Shown here: piece after piece, positions 1 through 11,813 of the stretch
How positions within the stretch are numbered: the first letter of the stretch is position 1
Layout of the letters: each line of letters starts with the position of its first letter
Assembly: GCA_037367405.1 (NCBI GenBank)
Contig: JAZKJV010000093.1
Span: forward strand, 806,001-870,000
Origin: Ottelia alismoides
Taxonomy: Eukaryota; Streptophyta; Magnoliopsida; Alismatales; Hydrocharitaceae
DNA length: 64,000 bases
Direction of reading: 5' to 3'
The notes under the pieces: generated by a model
What the model saw: the letters and a program-made list of their open reading frames with translations, nothing else
The model's database searches: none
What the model was told of the DNA's origin: nothing
Program-made: the position numbers and the translations under genes

Positions 1-403
1 TTTGTCATTATTTTTCATCATTCTTGTAATCAATTTTCGTAGGTACAAAATAACGGTGACATAAATAGCAATGTTTCATACTTGTTGTAAGTCATGTAAA
101 GTGTGTTTTGTCCATACAGATCATAAGTGTAAGTTTTTCTTTAGTATTCCATCCTTATGAGTGAGCGTACACTGAAATCAATTATACTTCATAACTATTC
201 ATCATGCATTATAAATAATTCCTTCTTAACTACATCATGCATCTGAACTATAACATTCCATAATATTCTTCGACTAAAGGATGCACACACACGCACGCAC
301 GCACGCACAGAGAGAGGAGTGATCCTGTGAGAGGAAAAAAAGTTGTGAGAGCATGAGAGGAGTGATTCTGTACCATTAGATTCAATCAGGAGAGAGAAAA
401 CCA

Positions 404-438
<35 letters not shown>

Positions 439-1070
439 GTGTTTCCCGAACCTTTGGGATAATGAATTAGTAACATCATAGTTATATGTGTTGAGTTCAT
501 CGTGTCCAAATAAAATAACATGCATTCATATTTCTAAATGTTCTAAAATCATTATATGCAAGATCTAATTCGACATTTCTAACTTCTTCAGAAATACATG
601 GATATCTTTCAATAAATTTAATTACTTTTATGTATCAGATGCTAATGTTACCAAAACTCATTTAATACAAGATGCTAATGTTACCAAAACTCATTTAATA
701 CAAGATGCTCATATACTCCATCTCAATCATTAGTAGGAGTGTTCTTACTTGATATAAAAACAATGTATTTTGTCACCTTCACCTCCAATTATATTGTACA
801 TCCTTTCACATAGAAATACCCAGTCTAGAAAATCTTTCACAATTTTCTTATATATCGGATATCCGTCAAATCTTTTCAATGTCCACGTCTTATCCATTCT
901 CGTACATCAAAGAGAATAGAATGATGCTTTAGTAGGGTCGACATATACACTTTCATAGAGAATATATATACAATCAAGGTCTATTTTAGAGAATCAAGTT
1001 CTATTCTAAAGAGAGATGTAGTTGGAAAGTGCATGGTGGGGATATGAGGAGAGTGATGAGCATAATCTAA
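1..1070. other. AT-rich intergenic stretch, no gene seen
   Basis: No coding exon is recognisable. The stretch contains a CA/CG-type simple repeat near 283-310, a (TA)n run at about 405-437, and a 33-bp unit duplicated in tandem at 638-703. A palindromic 'gtgagagcatgagagg' motif near 320-365 belongs to the hairpin family described at 1722-2040. The only open frames follow the simple repeats and are not credible genes. Confidence 0.6.
638..703. repeat. 33-bp tandem duplication
   Basis: Two perfect consecutive copies of a 33-bp unit starting 'gatgctaatgttacc' lie at 638-670 and 671-703. A third partial copy is cut off after 'gatgct'. Confidence 0.9.
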
Positions 1071-1721
1071 TGATCCAGACTCACTGATCTCATGCTCTCA
1101 CAGGATCAGTCCTCCCACCAAAGAAGCTCTCACCTCCGTCTCCACACAAAGCTCCATTCCTATGTGTGTTTTCCATCTCACTACCCATCCTATACATCCC
1201 ATAGAACAACCTTGTCCAAAGCAAAACCATGCCTATTTCCTTGCACTTCTCCTTTGTAATCCCATCAAGAAACCAAGAGTGTTGATATTTTAGATATACT
1301 TGATTTATGAGAATAATGATATGAATGTAAATTTAATTACATGTGCATGTTCATGATGGATATATAGATTAACATATATGTGGCTTTGCAGTTATTTTGA
1401 TTCCTAGGTAGTTATTGTCATCAGGGGTTATAATGATTGTGGGCATTATTATGTTTTAATTGATTACACGAATCAGTTTTTATTTCCATTTAGCTCTTAT
1501 GGTTATGTATCTTAGACATCTTTAATATCAGTATCTTATTACCTTTAGACGTTACTTGAATTCCAAGTCCAACGCCTCTTTTATTTTGAGAAATCCCAAC
1601 GTCAATTCATCAAAAGACGTTTTGTTTGTAAAGTTGCAACGTATGTTACTCTTAAATTATTTTTTAATTTGAACTCCAACGATAACTTTGGATGTATACA
1701 TACATACACACATACATACAT

Positions 1722-2040
1722 ATAGGTTTTAGCTCTCATAGGATGGGAGAGATGAGTGATCCTATGAGAGCCAAAACCTGTGAGAGCATGAGAGCATGCA
1801 TTATGAACCACATGATTCAAACATGAGAGAGAAGATCAGGAGAGAGAAAACATAATCATGTGGTCCTGAATGCAGGCTCTCATACTCTCACAACTTTTTG
1901 CTCTCACAGGATAGGAGTGATCCCGTGAGAGCAAAAAGTTGTGAGGGCATGAGAGGAATGATTCTGGACCACTTTGAATGTAGTGATCCACAATCACTCC
2001 TCTCAAGCTCTCACAATTTTTTGCTCTCATAGGATCACTC
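1722..2040. repeat. Cluster of palindromic 'CTCTCACA' hairpin repeats
   Basis: At 1873-1963 an almost perfect palindrome is seen. The arm beginning 'ctctcatactctcacaac' pairs with the arm ending 'gttgtgagggcatgagag' across a loop of roughly 20 nt. A similar palindrome lies at 1722-1800, and a half-copy in opposite orientation at about 1985-2036. Related single arms occur near 320-365, 1095-1120 and 30615-30660. The family looks like a very short foldback or MITE-type repeat. Its superfamily cannot be told because I found no clear target duplication. Confidence 0.6.

Positions 2041-2041
<1 letters not shown>

Positions 2042-2123
<82 letters not shown>
2042..2123. repeat. (CT)n-(AT)n compound microsatellite
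   Basis: About 18 CT units (2042-2078) run directly into about 22 AT units (2079-2123). It produces artefactual open frames on both strands. Confidence 0.95.
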
Positions 2124-2124
<1 letters not shown>

Positions 2125-2598
2125 GGAAACAATGGAGCTGCCCCCGTTCCATTTTTTACATCTTTTTTCTTGCAAAATATCACCATATATTTATATATTC
2201 ATCTATATGCCCCTCCTATATGTCATTCGAATTTCATCATAAATAGAAACTCCCTGTCCCCAATCTATTTTTTCATTTGAATGAAAACGGGGGGTGGGGG
2301 GGGGGATTTGCTTAATATGTTGAGTAGAATATGTGTTTCAAGTTTCATGCAAAATAAACATTCCTAACACGTTCATCTTGAAGAGGTCATTTTAAGTAAT
2401 TCCGAGACCGTTAAAATTTGGTAATCTTGACGGATATGATAGGAGTCTCCAATTAAGTTGAATTTTGAATGACACCATGGTAATATATAGTGATCTAATT
2501 ACCCCAAGGTTTCAGTTCAAAAAAATCAAAAAATAATGAAAAAATAGGCTGGGTGTAGGGAGTTACATGCACCCGCCGGTGTAGGCTCCTTTTTCCCA
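2124..2598. mobile_element. Mosaic remnant of two related MITEs
   Basis: The left half (to about 2281) resembles the MITE at 12392-12753, sharing 'atgtcattcgaatttc'. The right half matches the MITE at 38093-38471, including 'tttcaagtttcatgc' and a right end with 'ggctcctttttccc' next to 'gggtgtagggagtt'. A G-rich run sits at the join near 2283-2307. It looks like a rearranged or recombinant copy flanked on both sides by microsatellites. Confidence 0.5.
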
Positions 2599-2599
2599 T

Positions 2600-2692
2600 A
2601 TACATACATACATGCATGCACGCATACACGCATGCACGCATGCACACATACATACATACATACATACATACATACATACATACATACATACA

Positions 2693-2786
<94 letters not shown>
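2600..2786. repeat. (CATA)n-(TA)n compound microsatellite
   Basis: An imperfect 'catgcacg' stretch leads into about 75 bp of CATA units (2647-2721) and then about 65 bp of TA units ending near 2785. It abuts the end of the preceding MITE. Confidence 0.95.
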
Positions 2787-2787
<1 letters not shown>

Positions 2788-3837
2788 GCACCTTTTCTTT
2801 GCAAGAGATATAAAAAATATAGACAACAATTCTATCCTCTCCATTCCTCTCCATTCTTTTTGAGCGATTCAACTTGAAGAAACGATCTATTGTTGATTAA
2901 TAGATCTCGATGTCGGTGCGTACACGTTCATTGAGATCTCACCATTGTATCCTAGAGAGTTTCTCATACCAATACGACGGTACTATCGAAATCTTCGTGA
3001 GGGTACGAATCTATTCTTAAAGTCAATACATTTTACACGCTTCAACAAGTTGATTCGTCTCATCATCGTACCGGTATCATCTACCCCTTCTTAATTTTAC
3101 CTACAAAGAGTTGTATATCCTATTATAACCACCACTCTACCCAATGGCCAATCAAGTACAATTCCTCATCCCACCACACTAATATTATGTGGTAATTTTT
3201 GTGTCCATCCTTTATCCCTATATCAATCCTAAATTCCCAAGGTAATTATTATTTTTACTAAAACCCCATCCTACTATTCTCACAACTTAAAGATTAATTA
3301 AGCAATCATCTCGTCCATATTGATAGTAAGAGACTCATCCAACATGGCAACTCATCATGCTTCATATGCATCAACATGGCAACTCATCATGCATATTCGC
3401 TTCTATTTCAAATGCTGAATAGCACTTTAATCTTCTATGAAAGCTGATCAATGTATCACAATAAAGTAGTTGATAAATACCTAGGCGACTTAGGTATATT
3501 GATTTCAAATCAGATATTCACCTAAATTAGACAAAGTTTCACAACAATTTCAACCATATAGTTCAAAACAAACATTCACCCAAATCAAACAAAGCACTGA
3601 CTTAAAGTGAAGACGTGAATGACGCATCAACCTACGAGGTGGAGTTTGCAGCAACTTGATGGGGACATGGCAACTCAGTGGAGTCGCGATGGTGAGGAAT
3701 GTAGACGTGTGTGACGAGGAGCACGGACGAGCGGCGGCGGAGGGCATGAATGGTTGATGACTAGGAGCACGAGACAATGGAGTGATAGAGGAGAAAGAGG
3801 GGAAGTTCATGCAAAATGAAAGTGAAAGGATCAACTA
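2787..3837. other. Intergenic stretch, no gene seen
   Basis: No exon or recognisable element. A 32-bp duplicated phrase containing 'aacatggcaactcatcatgc' lies near 3341-3395. The minus-strand frame at 3550-3834 matches no family I know and has no supporting context. Confidence 0.5.
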
Positions 3838-4727
3838 CCGTATTGAACTGCGATACAATCGGGGACGGTCACATGACTATCCCTAATGCAAATAATTGGG
3901 GAAGATTGTTATCGAACTCTCTCCTTTGAGCGGAAAAGTTTGCTCAGTTGGCATCACTTGGCACCATCTGTTCTGACATGCAAATATGTGATAGTCACAC
4001 CCGTCTCCTTTATAACATGTATGGATGGTCATTGTGACCATCCCATTTGTTTTCCTAAGTGGGAAAGGACGAGTTAGGGTTTTGGGGACGGTAAAGACTG
4101 TCTCCTCTGGCTCAGAACATTCTAGTGATTAGGTGCCCCCTCGAACCTATAGAGGGGACGGTTGTTCCGGAGCGCATCCCTACAATTACTAATAGATTGG
4201 GCAAGACACTCCATCCCCTATGTGGTGATGTAGAGACAGTCGCCCAGCGACCACCCCTCTCCGATCAGAGGAGACCGTTGCTCATTGACCGTCCCCATAC
4301 CACCCCTCTCCCATCAGAGGAGACAGTTACTCATTGACCATCCCCATATGACATCCCTCAGGGCCTGTTTAATAGGGGAAAGGGGATCAAAATAAGCCCT
4401 TATTACTTTGTTCATTTATTTCTCTTCATCCACTCCCTTATTACACTCCATTATTCCCCTTCCCATATTCCTCCTTATACACTCGCTTATTCTCCTCCTT
4501 CTCTTCCCTTATTCCACTTTATCCACTAATTTACAAGCATTATTCCTTATTCCTCGTGTGCCAACCGAACAGAGAATATCACCTAACTACCCTTATTCCC
4601 CCTTATTCTCCCTAATTCATATCCTTCCAGCCGAACAGAAACAATGTCTTATTCCGCCTTATCCATCACCCTTATTCCTCCTTATTCCCCTACCCAATGG
4701 ACCCTTAGAGTACCATATCTTGTAGTG
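3838..4727. mobile_element. GGGACGGT-rich repeat, possible CACTA fragment
   Basis: The motif 'ggggacggt' and its complement recur many times between 3855 and 4350, as they do again at 8160-8575. Short motifs repeated in both orientations are typical of the subterminal regions of CACTA (EnSpm) elements. The segment ends at 4727 with CTTGTAGTG, which resembles a CACTA terminus. No matching left terminus was found, so the left border is arbitrary. A Tourist-like MITE is inserted near its right end. Confidence 0.3.
4361..4704. mobile_element. Tourist-like (PIF/Harbinger) MITE
   Basis: The left end GGGCCTGTTTAATAGGGGAA pairs imperfectly with the right end, whose complement reads GGGTCCATTGGGTAGGGGAA. 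The flanking trinucleotides are TCA (left) and TTA (right), compatible with a TWA-type 3-bp duplication with one change. The interior is CT-rich ('cttattcc' repeats). A GGGCCTGTTT end is typical of Tourist MITEs. Confidence 0.55.
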
Positions 4728-5319
4728 GTCCCGAGCTTAAAATTTATATCTCTTGTGTGTTCACTTCAAGTTTACGTTCTCCAAGCATTCATCTTTATTC
4801 TCGAGTTGTTTCACACCCCTATTCGTCGTTCTCAATGTTTTGTAAGCTTGTGCTTAAGGTTTATATACTAACAAGGTATTTCTTTTTAATTGGTTGTCTA
4901 CATTTATGTGTAGATTCCTTCCTTTCCCATGAAGGGAAGAAATCTTTTTAGATTTTGTGCTTATCCTCTTTCCAAAGAAGCGCAAATTGTGGTATATTTT
5001 CCCAATAAGAGAGCTAAGAAAAAAAGTAAAACAAGATGTTGATGTGATTTTAACCCCAGAGGGTTCCTTTGTTAAAATCAATGCGTGCTTATGCTTTGCT
5101 TGCTCTTTCTCATGCCTATGGGTGTTTAATTTTTACCTGACAATTAAAAATATATATTGTACAATTCAGCCCTCATGGTATAAAAATCACATGGTTATGG
5201 TGTAATTGCACACATATTATAGTGGTTATGGTGCAATATAACATGGCATCAGGGATCGATGCAGTAAAATTCCTAATTTTTTTGACCTACTCTCCCTCTA
5301 TATCAAAATATATAGTTTA

Positions 5320-6620
5320 GGGTAAATTACAAAATAGGTCCCAACTATACGTTGATTACCAATTAGAGGTATAATTTTTCAAATGTAATAAGGAGAGATA
5401 TGAACTTTCACCTTTAAGGGTTAACGTCGATGTAAAATGGTTGAAGAAGCTCACTGAAGTCTGTATTTGAGACAAAAAATATGATCAAACCTCTTTTTGT
5501 TATATTTGAAAAATGATTTTCATCAGTTGTGCTCCTCTTAGATATTGCAATATCAGTTATGTCCCTCTCTTTTTTGGAATATCAGTTTTGTCCTCGACTT
5601 CTTGTCGATCTATCACTTGTGCCCTTCAGTTACTTTAGCCGTCAATGAGTGGAATTTAACCATGATTTTTTCAAACCATGGTGAGGTTAAGAAGGGCATA
5701 AGTATTGCCCAAACACCCCTTCACCCATCCTCCTCATCCAGATCCTCCTCCTCCGTCCCACGCCCTTTGGCTTCCTCCATCATCACTTACAGTAACCCTC
5801 GGGAGGGGGGGGGGGGGGGTTGCGGTCCAGGCGGCGGTGACCTACATTCTAGATGGTGCTACAGGTGTTCAAAGAAGGTTCCTGCAATGGGTACTTGACT
5901 CAGTCCTTGCAAACCGGTCTGGGACGGTGGTTGATATGTGCCTTGGAGTCTTCTTTGGTCAACTCCAGTGTTGCTCGAAGATGTTTTGTCACATGTCACC
6001 CTACTTCTTCCTCCTCCACCCTACGTGCGCCAGCCTCCTCCTTCATCACTTGCAGAAACTTACATGTTAAGAAGAGCCGGAAGGGAGAGGAGGGGGCGTG
6101 GGGAGGTGGGGGGGGGAGGATGAGGATGAGGTGGCTGGGGACGGAGGAGGTAGTGGGGAGGAGGAAGCATGGAGAGGGACGAGGATGAGGAGGCTGGGGG
6201 CGGAGGAGGTGGTGGGGAGGAGGGGACCAAGGGGGGTGCAGGAAGCGGGAGGAGTATGTGGAGACTGGGCAAAGGAGGAGTGTGTGTGTGTGGGGGGGGG
6301 GGGGACGAGGAGTCTGGGGTGGAGGAGGAGGATGAAGCAGGGGGGAGGGAGATGGTGAGGAGGAAAGACATTTCAACCATCTTTTTAAATTTAATCTCGT
6401 TTGTGTCCTCAAAGTTACTATCTATTTGCATTGAGGATGGACGACAATTAACCCGAGAGTCACAAGTGATAGATCGACAAGAAGTCAGGGGTACAACTGA
6501 TATTCCAAAAAGAGAGAGGGACATAACTGATATTGCAATATCTCGAAGGGCACTACTGATAAAAATCCTTTAAAAATGTACCTTTAATTTTGACCAGAAA
6601 CATAATTTTTGTAATTTATC
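5320..6620. mobile_element. Possible older inverted-repeat element around the Mutator-like element
   Basis: Just outside the 5516-6568 element, 'gggtaaattacaaaatagg' (about 5332) and the complementary 'gtaatttatcttaaa' (about 6611) form an inverted pair. This suggests the Mutator-like element landed inside an older MITE. Borders and duplication are unclear. Confidence 0.25.
5516..6568. mobile_element. Mutator-like TIR element with GC-rich interior (Pack-MULE candidate)
   Basis: Terminal inverted repeats of roughly 120 bp lie at about 5516-5640 and 6455-6568, each carrying 'ttgcaatatcag' and 'ggaatatcag' motifs. The flanks 'tttgaaaaatg' (5505-5515) and 'tttaaaaatg' (6569-6578) form an imperfect 10-11-bp duplication, the size expected for Mutator. 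The interior (about 5720-6360) is GC-rich and unlike the AT-rich surroundings, with long G/A-rich stretches. No transposase is present. The TIR is related to the MITE at 14392-14656. The interior could be captured host sequence, but I cannot identify a parent gene. Confidence 0.6.
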
Positions 6621-6639
6621 TTAAAATTTATATAGGAAA

Positions 6640-8943
6640 TAATTGTGACGGGAGATATATGGAATAATTTTCCTCTCTTTCTTTGGTGGAATACCCCTTT
6701 TAGAAAGAGATGGAATTAGGTGCTCCGTCTCGAAATTTAAAATTATGCCAAATTTGAAATAAGACGAGGTGAAGAAGAAAAAGAATAAGTTCCATGATAA
6801 GGTAGAGAATAAAGATATTCTTTGTTCTCAAATAATCTCTTCATAATTCGAATATAAATCACAAATATTATGTAGAGGAATAAAACGAAAAAATGGGCAT
6901 TGATAAATACGTTATTGGTCCCCCATAAGATGAATTTACATGAATGGTCCTAAAAGTTTAGGTTAGAAAACTGGTAAAATATTGTTATATTACCTTAATT
7001 ATGGTATGCCTTTTTATTAAAATCACACAAGTAATTCTCACGGATATGGTCTACATAACCGAATGATCTGAAATATATTGGAGAAATGCCTTATTTTTAA
7101 GGTTTGGAGATGAAAAAAAAGAAGATGTGTACTTAAATTCACCCATGATAACAAATAATACGGAGAATCCTCTGTGTATCCTTCGATCTTAAATATACAA
7201 TAATCAGTAATATTCACTGTGAAAGTTAATGATATATAATGGAATATGCAACGAATAACATAGTCGTTTTTATATCATTCTTGACAAATCAAAATAGCGA
7301 CAATTATCTCACTACAAGAAAGTGATGTATGACAATGAATAATTTGAACATTATTCTAATGTTAATTTTAAGATTATCTTTTGTCCTTTTAATTCGAAAC
7401 AAATATCGTATTTGTTATTAAAGTTTCTTTTAACCACGATTATCAATTCACACTTTTCTTAAAAATCACCAAAAAGACCATGGTTCAAGTCTCCCTTATG
7501 GGGGTTGCGTTAAGTAGTCGACAACCATCATAAAAAATAGTTGAATCTGTCAACATGCTTTGAGCAAGAATCCACGTAGCCAACTATGCTTATAGTAGGA
7601 GAAGGCTTCACACTTTCCTTAGAAATCATAGTAATCATTTTTTATTTTAACAATGATTACAATAAAAAGTCAATGAATAATCGTTGTTATAAAATTCAAT
7701 GGTAGCAATATAACAATGAATACGATATTTGTTATGAATTAAAAAATGGAACAACGAATACTATTTGTTGTTAATATTATGACAATAAATATTAGTTTAT
7801 TCAATCTTAGGTCTATTGTGTTATGTTACCTGTTGCATTTCTCAATTTTTTACCATCTAACGTTTTATAAAAACAACAATGACGATTACAAGTTTTAAAG
7901 AACAGATCATTACTAGAAGTATATCATTATGAATTTTAAAATTTAAAGATAATTCTCCAATTAATAATTTTTTTTGTCATACGTATAAAAATTATATGTG
8001 ATATAACACTGGTTTTTCAAAATTTTGATTTTTATAGACCAACTTTGTTATTGTGATCGAACAATATTTATAGAAAACACTTAAGTTTCGTAGACCATAT
8101 TCTTAAGGTCATATTCACTATTCATCATAGGGGCAGTGGTTTATTGCACCCTTTGTTAAAGTATCCTTCGCCTTAGATCAGAGGGGACGGTAAATGGTTC
8201 GTCCCTTTAACCACCATCTCATTTGAGAATAAGCCACGCAATAGACACGCGTCCTCTCTGGAATGCAACATCGACGGTCCTAACCATCCTTCTGCTAATC
8301 TAGCGAAGACGTCCCTTCTATGAAGAACGGGGGTCAGTTCCTACTCCTCTCATGTCACCAGAAGGGACGATTGTGGCTGTCTCGATCAACAACTTTGCTT
8401 CTTCGACCATTTACGACTAGGGACAAACACGTAAGAGAGGAGGGGAAGGTCAAGACCGTCCTCTCTATTGTCTCCTAGCCCACCATAGCCTCTAGCGAGC
8501 TATTAACATGAAAGAGACGACCACGAAAGACAAGAGGGGATGGTCAAGACCGTCCCCACTGGGTTCCCTTCCTAAATTATATCGTGTAAATAATGTTTTA
8601 CATTGTTGAAATATTAGACTGCAAAATATTACAATTATTTTATAAAGATCACCTTTCTAAATAGACCTCAAATTTGGGGACCTTTGATGTAATTTACTAA
8701 CATGACCTATTATTTTTGTCTTTCTCACCATCATTATTCTCCTTGTTAAATCACGTCTCCTTCTTTCCTTTTCCTTTTCCTAATATAATTTATCTTATTA
8801 ATTTCCCTTTCAGGAAAATGAAATACGGATCCCTTCTTATATCTTTTGATGTGGAGTTAACAGCACTCAATCACTATGCATTTACTAGGTTGCAAAAGTT
8901 GACAATAAAGATAGAAAATTTTGAAAAAAACAAGAATAATTAA
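6640..8943. other. AT-rich intergenic stretch with repeat fragments
   Basis: No gene is seen. 'cactacaagaaa' at about 7311 resembles a CACTA terminus. It is followed by self-similar 'aacaatgaataatcgttg' type sequence that recurs at about 18060-18400, but no right terminus was found. A truncated SINE sits at 7469-7608. A GGGACGGT-rich block (8160-8575) resembles the one at 3855-4350. Confidence 0.45.
7469..7608 (+). mobile_element. 5'-truncated Au-type SINE
   Basis: The segment carries a pol III box B-like 'ggttcaagtctccc', the body motif 'gttgcgttaagtagtcgac', and a 3' end with 'aatccacgtagcc' and 'gagaaggctt'. The same order is seen in the fuller copy at 50498-50693. The tRNA-like head with box A is missing. 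Flanks 7449-7468 and 7609-7628 are a 20-bp target duplication with two mismatches, so this is an independent truncated insertion. Confidence 0.75.
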
Positions 8944-9990
8944 GGGATATTTACACTCGTAACCTTGAGTAAGTAATTTCGTAATTACCCTAGGAATCGT
9001 CGATAATAGCGAATTGCACTCAGGACCTTGAATAACCACTCTATTTTACACCCATAACCCCATGTTAGTTTAGTTCATTAACTCAACTAGATGGCTGAGT
9101 TAATCTAACCAATCCATGATCTAACGATTGAGATTATTCAAAAAAAAAGAAAGGAAGGAGAGGAGGAGGTGTTTTCGATCATGGAGGTTGCAGCATGCGG
9201 TGGGGTCTTTTACGATGACGGAGGGTGACGGGCAGCGATGGGGTAAGCGGTCAGAGGTGCGTGTAGGGGGGAGCTCCGACCTGAGGCTTGCAGGGCGGAG
9301 GCGCGAGGGGGGGGGGGGGGAGGGTAATGCTAGAGCTGGAGGTCGCATGTGGCCGAGCAGGGGGCGAAGGTATGGGGCTCGCATGCGGTCCAACGGGGGC
9401 AGAGGTGCGGGTGTGGGGGAGGGTGGGGTGCGTAGTGTGGGGGCCCCGGAGGGGAGGTCTTCCAATCTGGAGCTTGCGGGCGGAGGTGCGTGCAAGGGGA
9501 GCTTCGATCGAAGGATTGTAGGGCAGAGGGGAGGTCTTCCGATCTGGAGCTTGCAGACGGAGGTACACGCAAGGGGAGCTCCGACTAGAGGCTTGTAGGA
9601 CGGGGCTGGAGGGGAGGTCTTCCGATATGGAGCTTGTGGGCGAAGGTGCACGTAGGGGGAGCTCCGAAAGGAGGCTTGCAGGGCGGAGGCGCGCACGAGA
9701 TGGGGTGGTTGGGGGGAGGGGGGGGGGCTTGCGAGCGTGCAGGGGGTTGAGCGGCTTCATTTTGTTTGATCTACAGAATGCCATCATGTTATAAATATGA
9801 TGTATTTCGAAGGCCAAAATTGTCAACATATGACTTCCATCAGAGTTAACGGAGAATTAAGACGGAACTTCACACAGGGTTATGCCATGTAAATGTTAAG
9901 CATTATTCGTGGTTCTGGATGTAACTCGTAATTATCAAAGGTTCATGAGGTAATTACAAAACTACTCAAGGTTACAGATGTAAACATTCC
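8944..9990. mobile_element. Mutator-like TIR element with GC-rich repetitive interior
   Basis: A perfect 9-bp duplication AATAATTAA flanks the element (8935-8943 and 9991-9999). The left end GGGATATTTACACTCGTAAC pairs with a right end whose complement begins GGAATGTTTACATCTGTAAC, and TIR similarity runs for about 90 bp. The interior (9130-9760) is very GC-rich. It contains several degenerate copies of a roughly 70-bp phrase built on 'ggaggtcttccgatctgg' and 'aaggggagctccga'. No transposase is seen. A larger member of the same family lies at 40858-44080. Confidence 0.75.
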
Positions 9991-9999
9991 AATAATTAA

Positions 10000-10560
10000 T
10001 TACATTTTTTAAATCATATATCTTCTCAACGCAACTGTAACTTCCTCGTGTAAATCTCATGCTTTCAAGATTTTATTTTTAATCAATAAGTTATAATAAA
10101 CTTATGATGAAAATATTTATAATGATTTTTAATCTATTTTCATAAAAAAAGATAATTAATTATTCCTTAGGTATCTTGGAGACCGGATGATGACTACTAT
10201 GAAAATTTTCATTTACATAGTATCCTTAAAAAATAGAGATTTCTCTTTATAACGCAAAAGTACGTAATCTTATTTTTTTTCCTATCGAAGGAATATATAT
10301 ACACACACATATTTTTTGTATGTAAAGTTGTAAAGGATAGTTGTGAGATCAGAAACTTAGAAGTTCGATTTTTTTTGGGTGATATGCACAACCATCGAAC
10401 CATTTAAGTGGATTCATCATGAACTATAACATTGTTGGACACAAATTATACATAATTACTTGATTCTTTACACATACCATTGAGATAAAGTAACTATAGT
10501 TGCAAGGTAATTTATTCATCAAGTGATTATAGAAATTAGTAAATGGAAAAAGGTACACTC
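10000..10560. other. AT-rich intergenic stretch, nothing recognised
   Basis: No exon, RNA gene or clear repeat. The minus-strand frame at 10209-10403 is AT-driven and matches no known family. Confidence 0.5.
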
Positions 10561-10561
10561 A

Positions 10562-10872
10562 GCTCATTTTTTTATTATTTTTTGATTACTTTGAAATAAA
10601 ATCTTGAGGGAATTTGATCACCATGGTGTTATTCAAAATTCAACTAAAAATTCGAGACTCCTATCATCTCCATCAAGACCGCCAAATTTTGACCGTCTCA
10701 GAATTGCTGAAATTGACCCCTTCAAGATGAACGCGTTAGGAATGGTTGTTTTGCATGAAACTTGAAACACATATTCCCCTCAATATATTAAGCAAATCCC
10801 CCTAATATTTCCTTCAAAAAACCCCAAAAATCATGAAAAACGAAGCCGGGTGTAAGCTCCCAACTCCCTTAG
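10562..10872. mobile_element. Degenerate MITE related to 38093-38471
   Basis: It shares a long co-linear body with the complete copy at 38093-38471: 'cttgagggaatttgatcacc', 'gcatgaaacttgaaacacat' and a right end with 'gccgggtgtaagctccc'. The outermost inverted repeats are eroded and no target duplication is evident. Confidence 0.6.
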
Positions 10873-11467
10873 TAAACATATATGTTGTCTACTCAACAAT
10901 GATCTTGTCCCCTACCATAGTCCCAACTTTTAGGGTACAATGCAATGTTTACAATTTGACCATATCTTGTCATGGACCCTATGTTATGTATTTTGCATAA
11001 ACCACACTATCAATGGGCCAAGGAAATTATTGCTAAATTATTACTATTTTTCCAAAAATCAATTAATGCACCAGTCAAAACATGTAGGAGCAACATCTTT
11101 GTAGACTAGATAGAGGTATTGTACTATTAGGAAAAAACTAGAGTCCTCATATTCGAATCCCACAAACTCTATTAGGACATATTTGGACAATATTCTGATA
11201 GTACTATATTAGTTTTCTAATAAGAAGATGTCTCCTTTGGATCTAGAGCTATGTGTCCACAATTAGGGAATAATTGGTATCTAACAACCATTCATCTCAT
11301 GATCATTAATTTTATATTACAAAAAGGGAATGAAATTTGATGTGTCATTTGACACCTTTGGTGCTCACATTAAGGGATAAAAAGTTCTTATTCTCTAGGT
11401 TAGATCTAGATCCAAAAGCGGAGCCCTCGCATGGCAAGACTGCTATCTGCTCGGTATAATGAACAGC

Positions 11468-11813
11468 TATGGATGAAAACGGATATGAATATATCCATAT
11501 TCATTTTAATATGGATTCTGATATGAATAATACTTTTGACATTCGCTTCTGCATTCGTATATCCATTTTAGTGCATAACTATAGTCATATGTGCAAATCA
11601 TTTTAAACATGCATATTTTAGTTAATCTATTAAGTATTTATGTTATTATTCATATCTTATTCGTGTTCGTTTTATATTATGTTCATTTTTAGGGATATGA
11701 TAACACATTTTCATATCTGTCAAATCATATATGCATTCGTATTTGTATTTTAAATTGTTCAAGGATATGATTATACTAATATTCTTATCCATAGCCGCCT
11801 GTTTTCATCCCTT
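11468..11813. mobile_element. hAT-type MITE
   Basis: The left end TATGGATGAAAACGGATAT pairs with a right end whose complement is AAGGGATGAAAACAGG. Flanks TGAACAGC (11460-11467) and TGAGCAGC (11814-11821) are an 8-bp duplication with one mismatch, as expected for hAT. The interior is AT-rich with many 'atatgga'/'tccatat' words. The related element at 36304-37007 lies in the GH3 intron. Confidence 0.65.

Noticed and set aside
2608..2786. CRISPR-like regular repeats
   Set aside because: Simple microsatellites without unique spacers, in eukaryotic nuclear DNA.
2495..2872. Overlapping frames on both strands at the CATA/TA repeat
   Set aside because: The proteins are pure dipeptide or tetrapeptide repeats from microsatellite DNA.
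7311..8590. A complete CACTA element starting CACTACAAGAAA
   Set aside because: No matching right terminus or 3-bp duplication was found; only short subterminal-like words support it.
9121..9829. 190-residue proline-rich minus-strand frames
   Set aside because: They lie in the GC-rich interior of a Mutator-like element, overlap frames on the other strand, and lack any domain.
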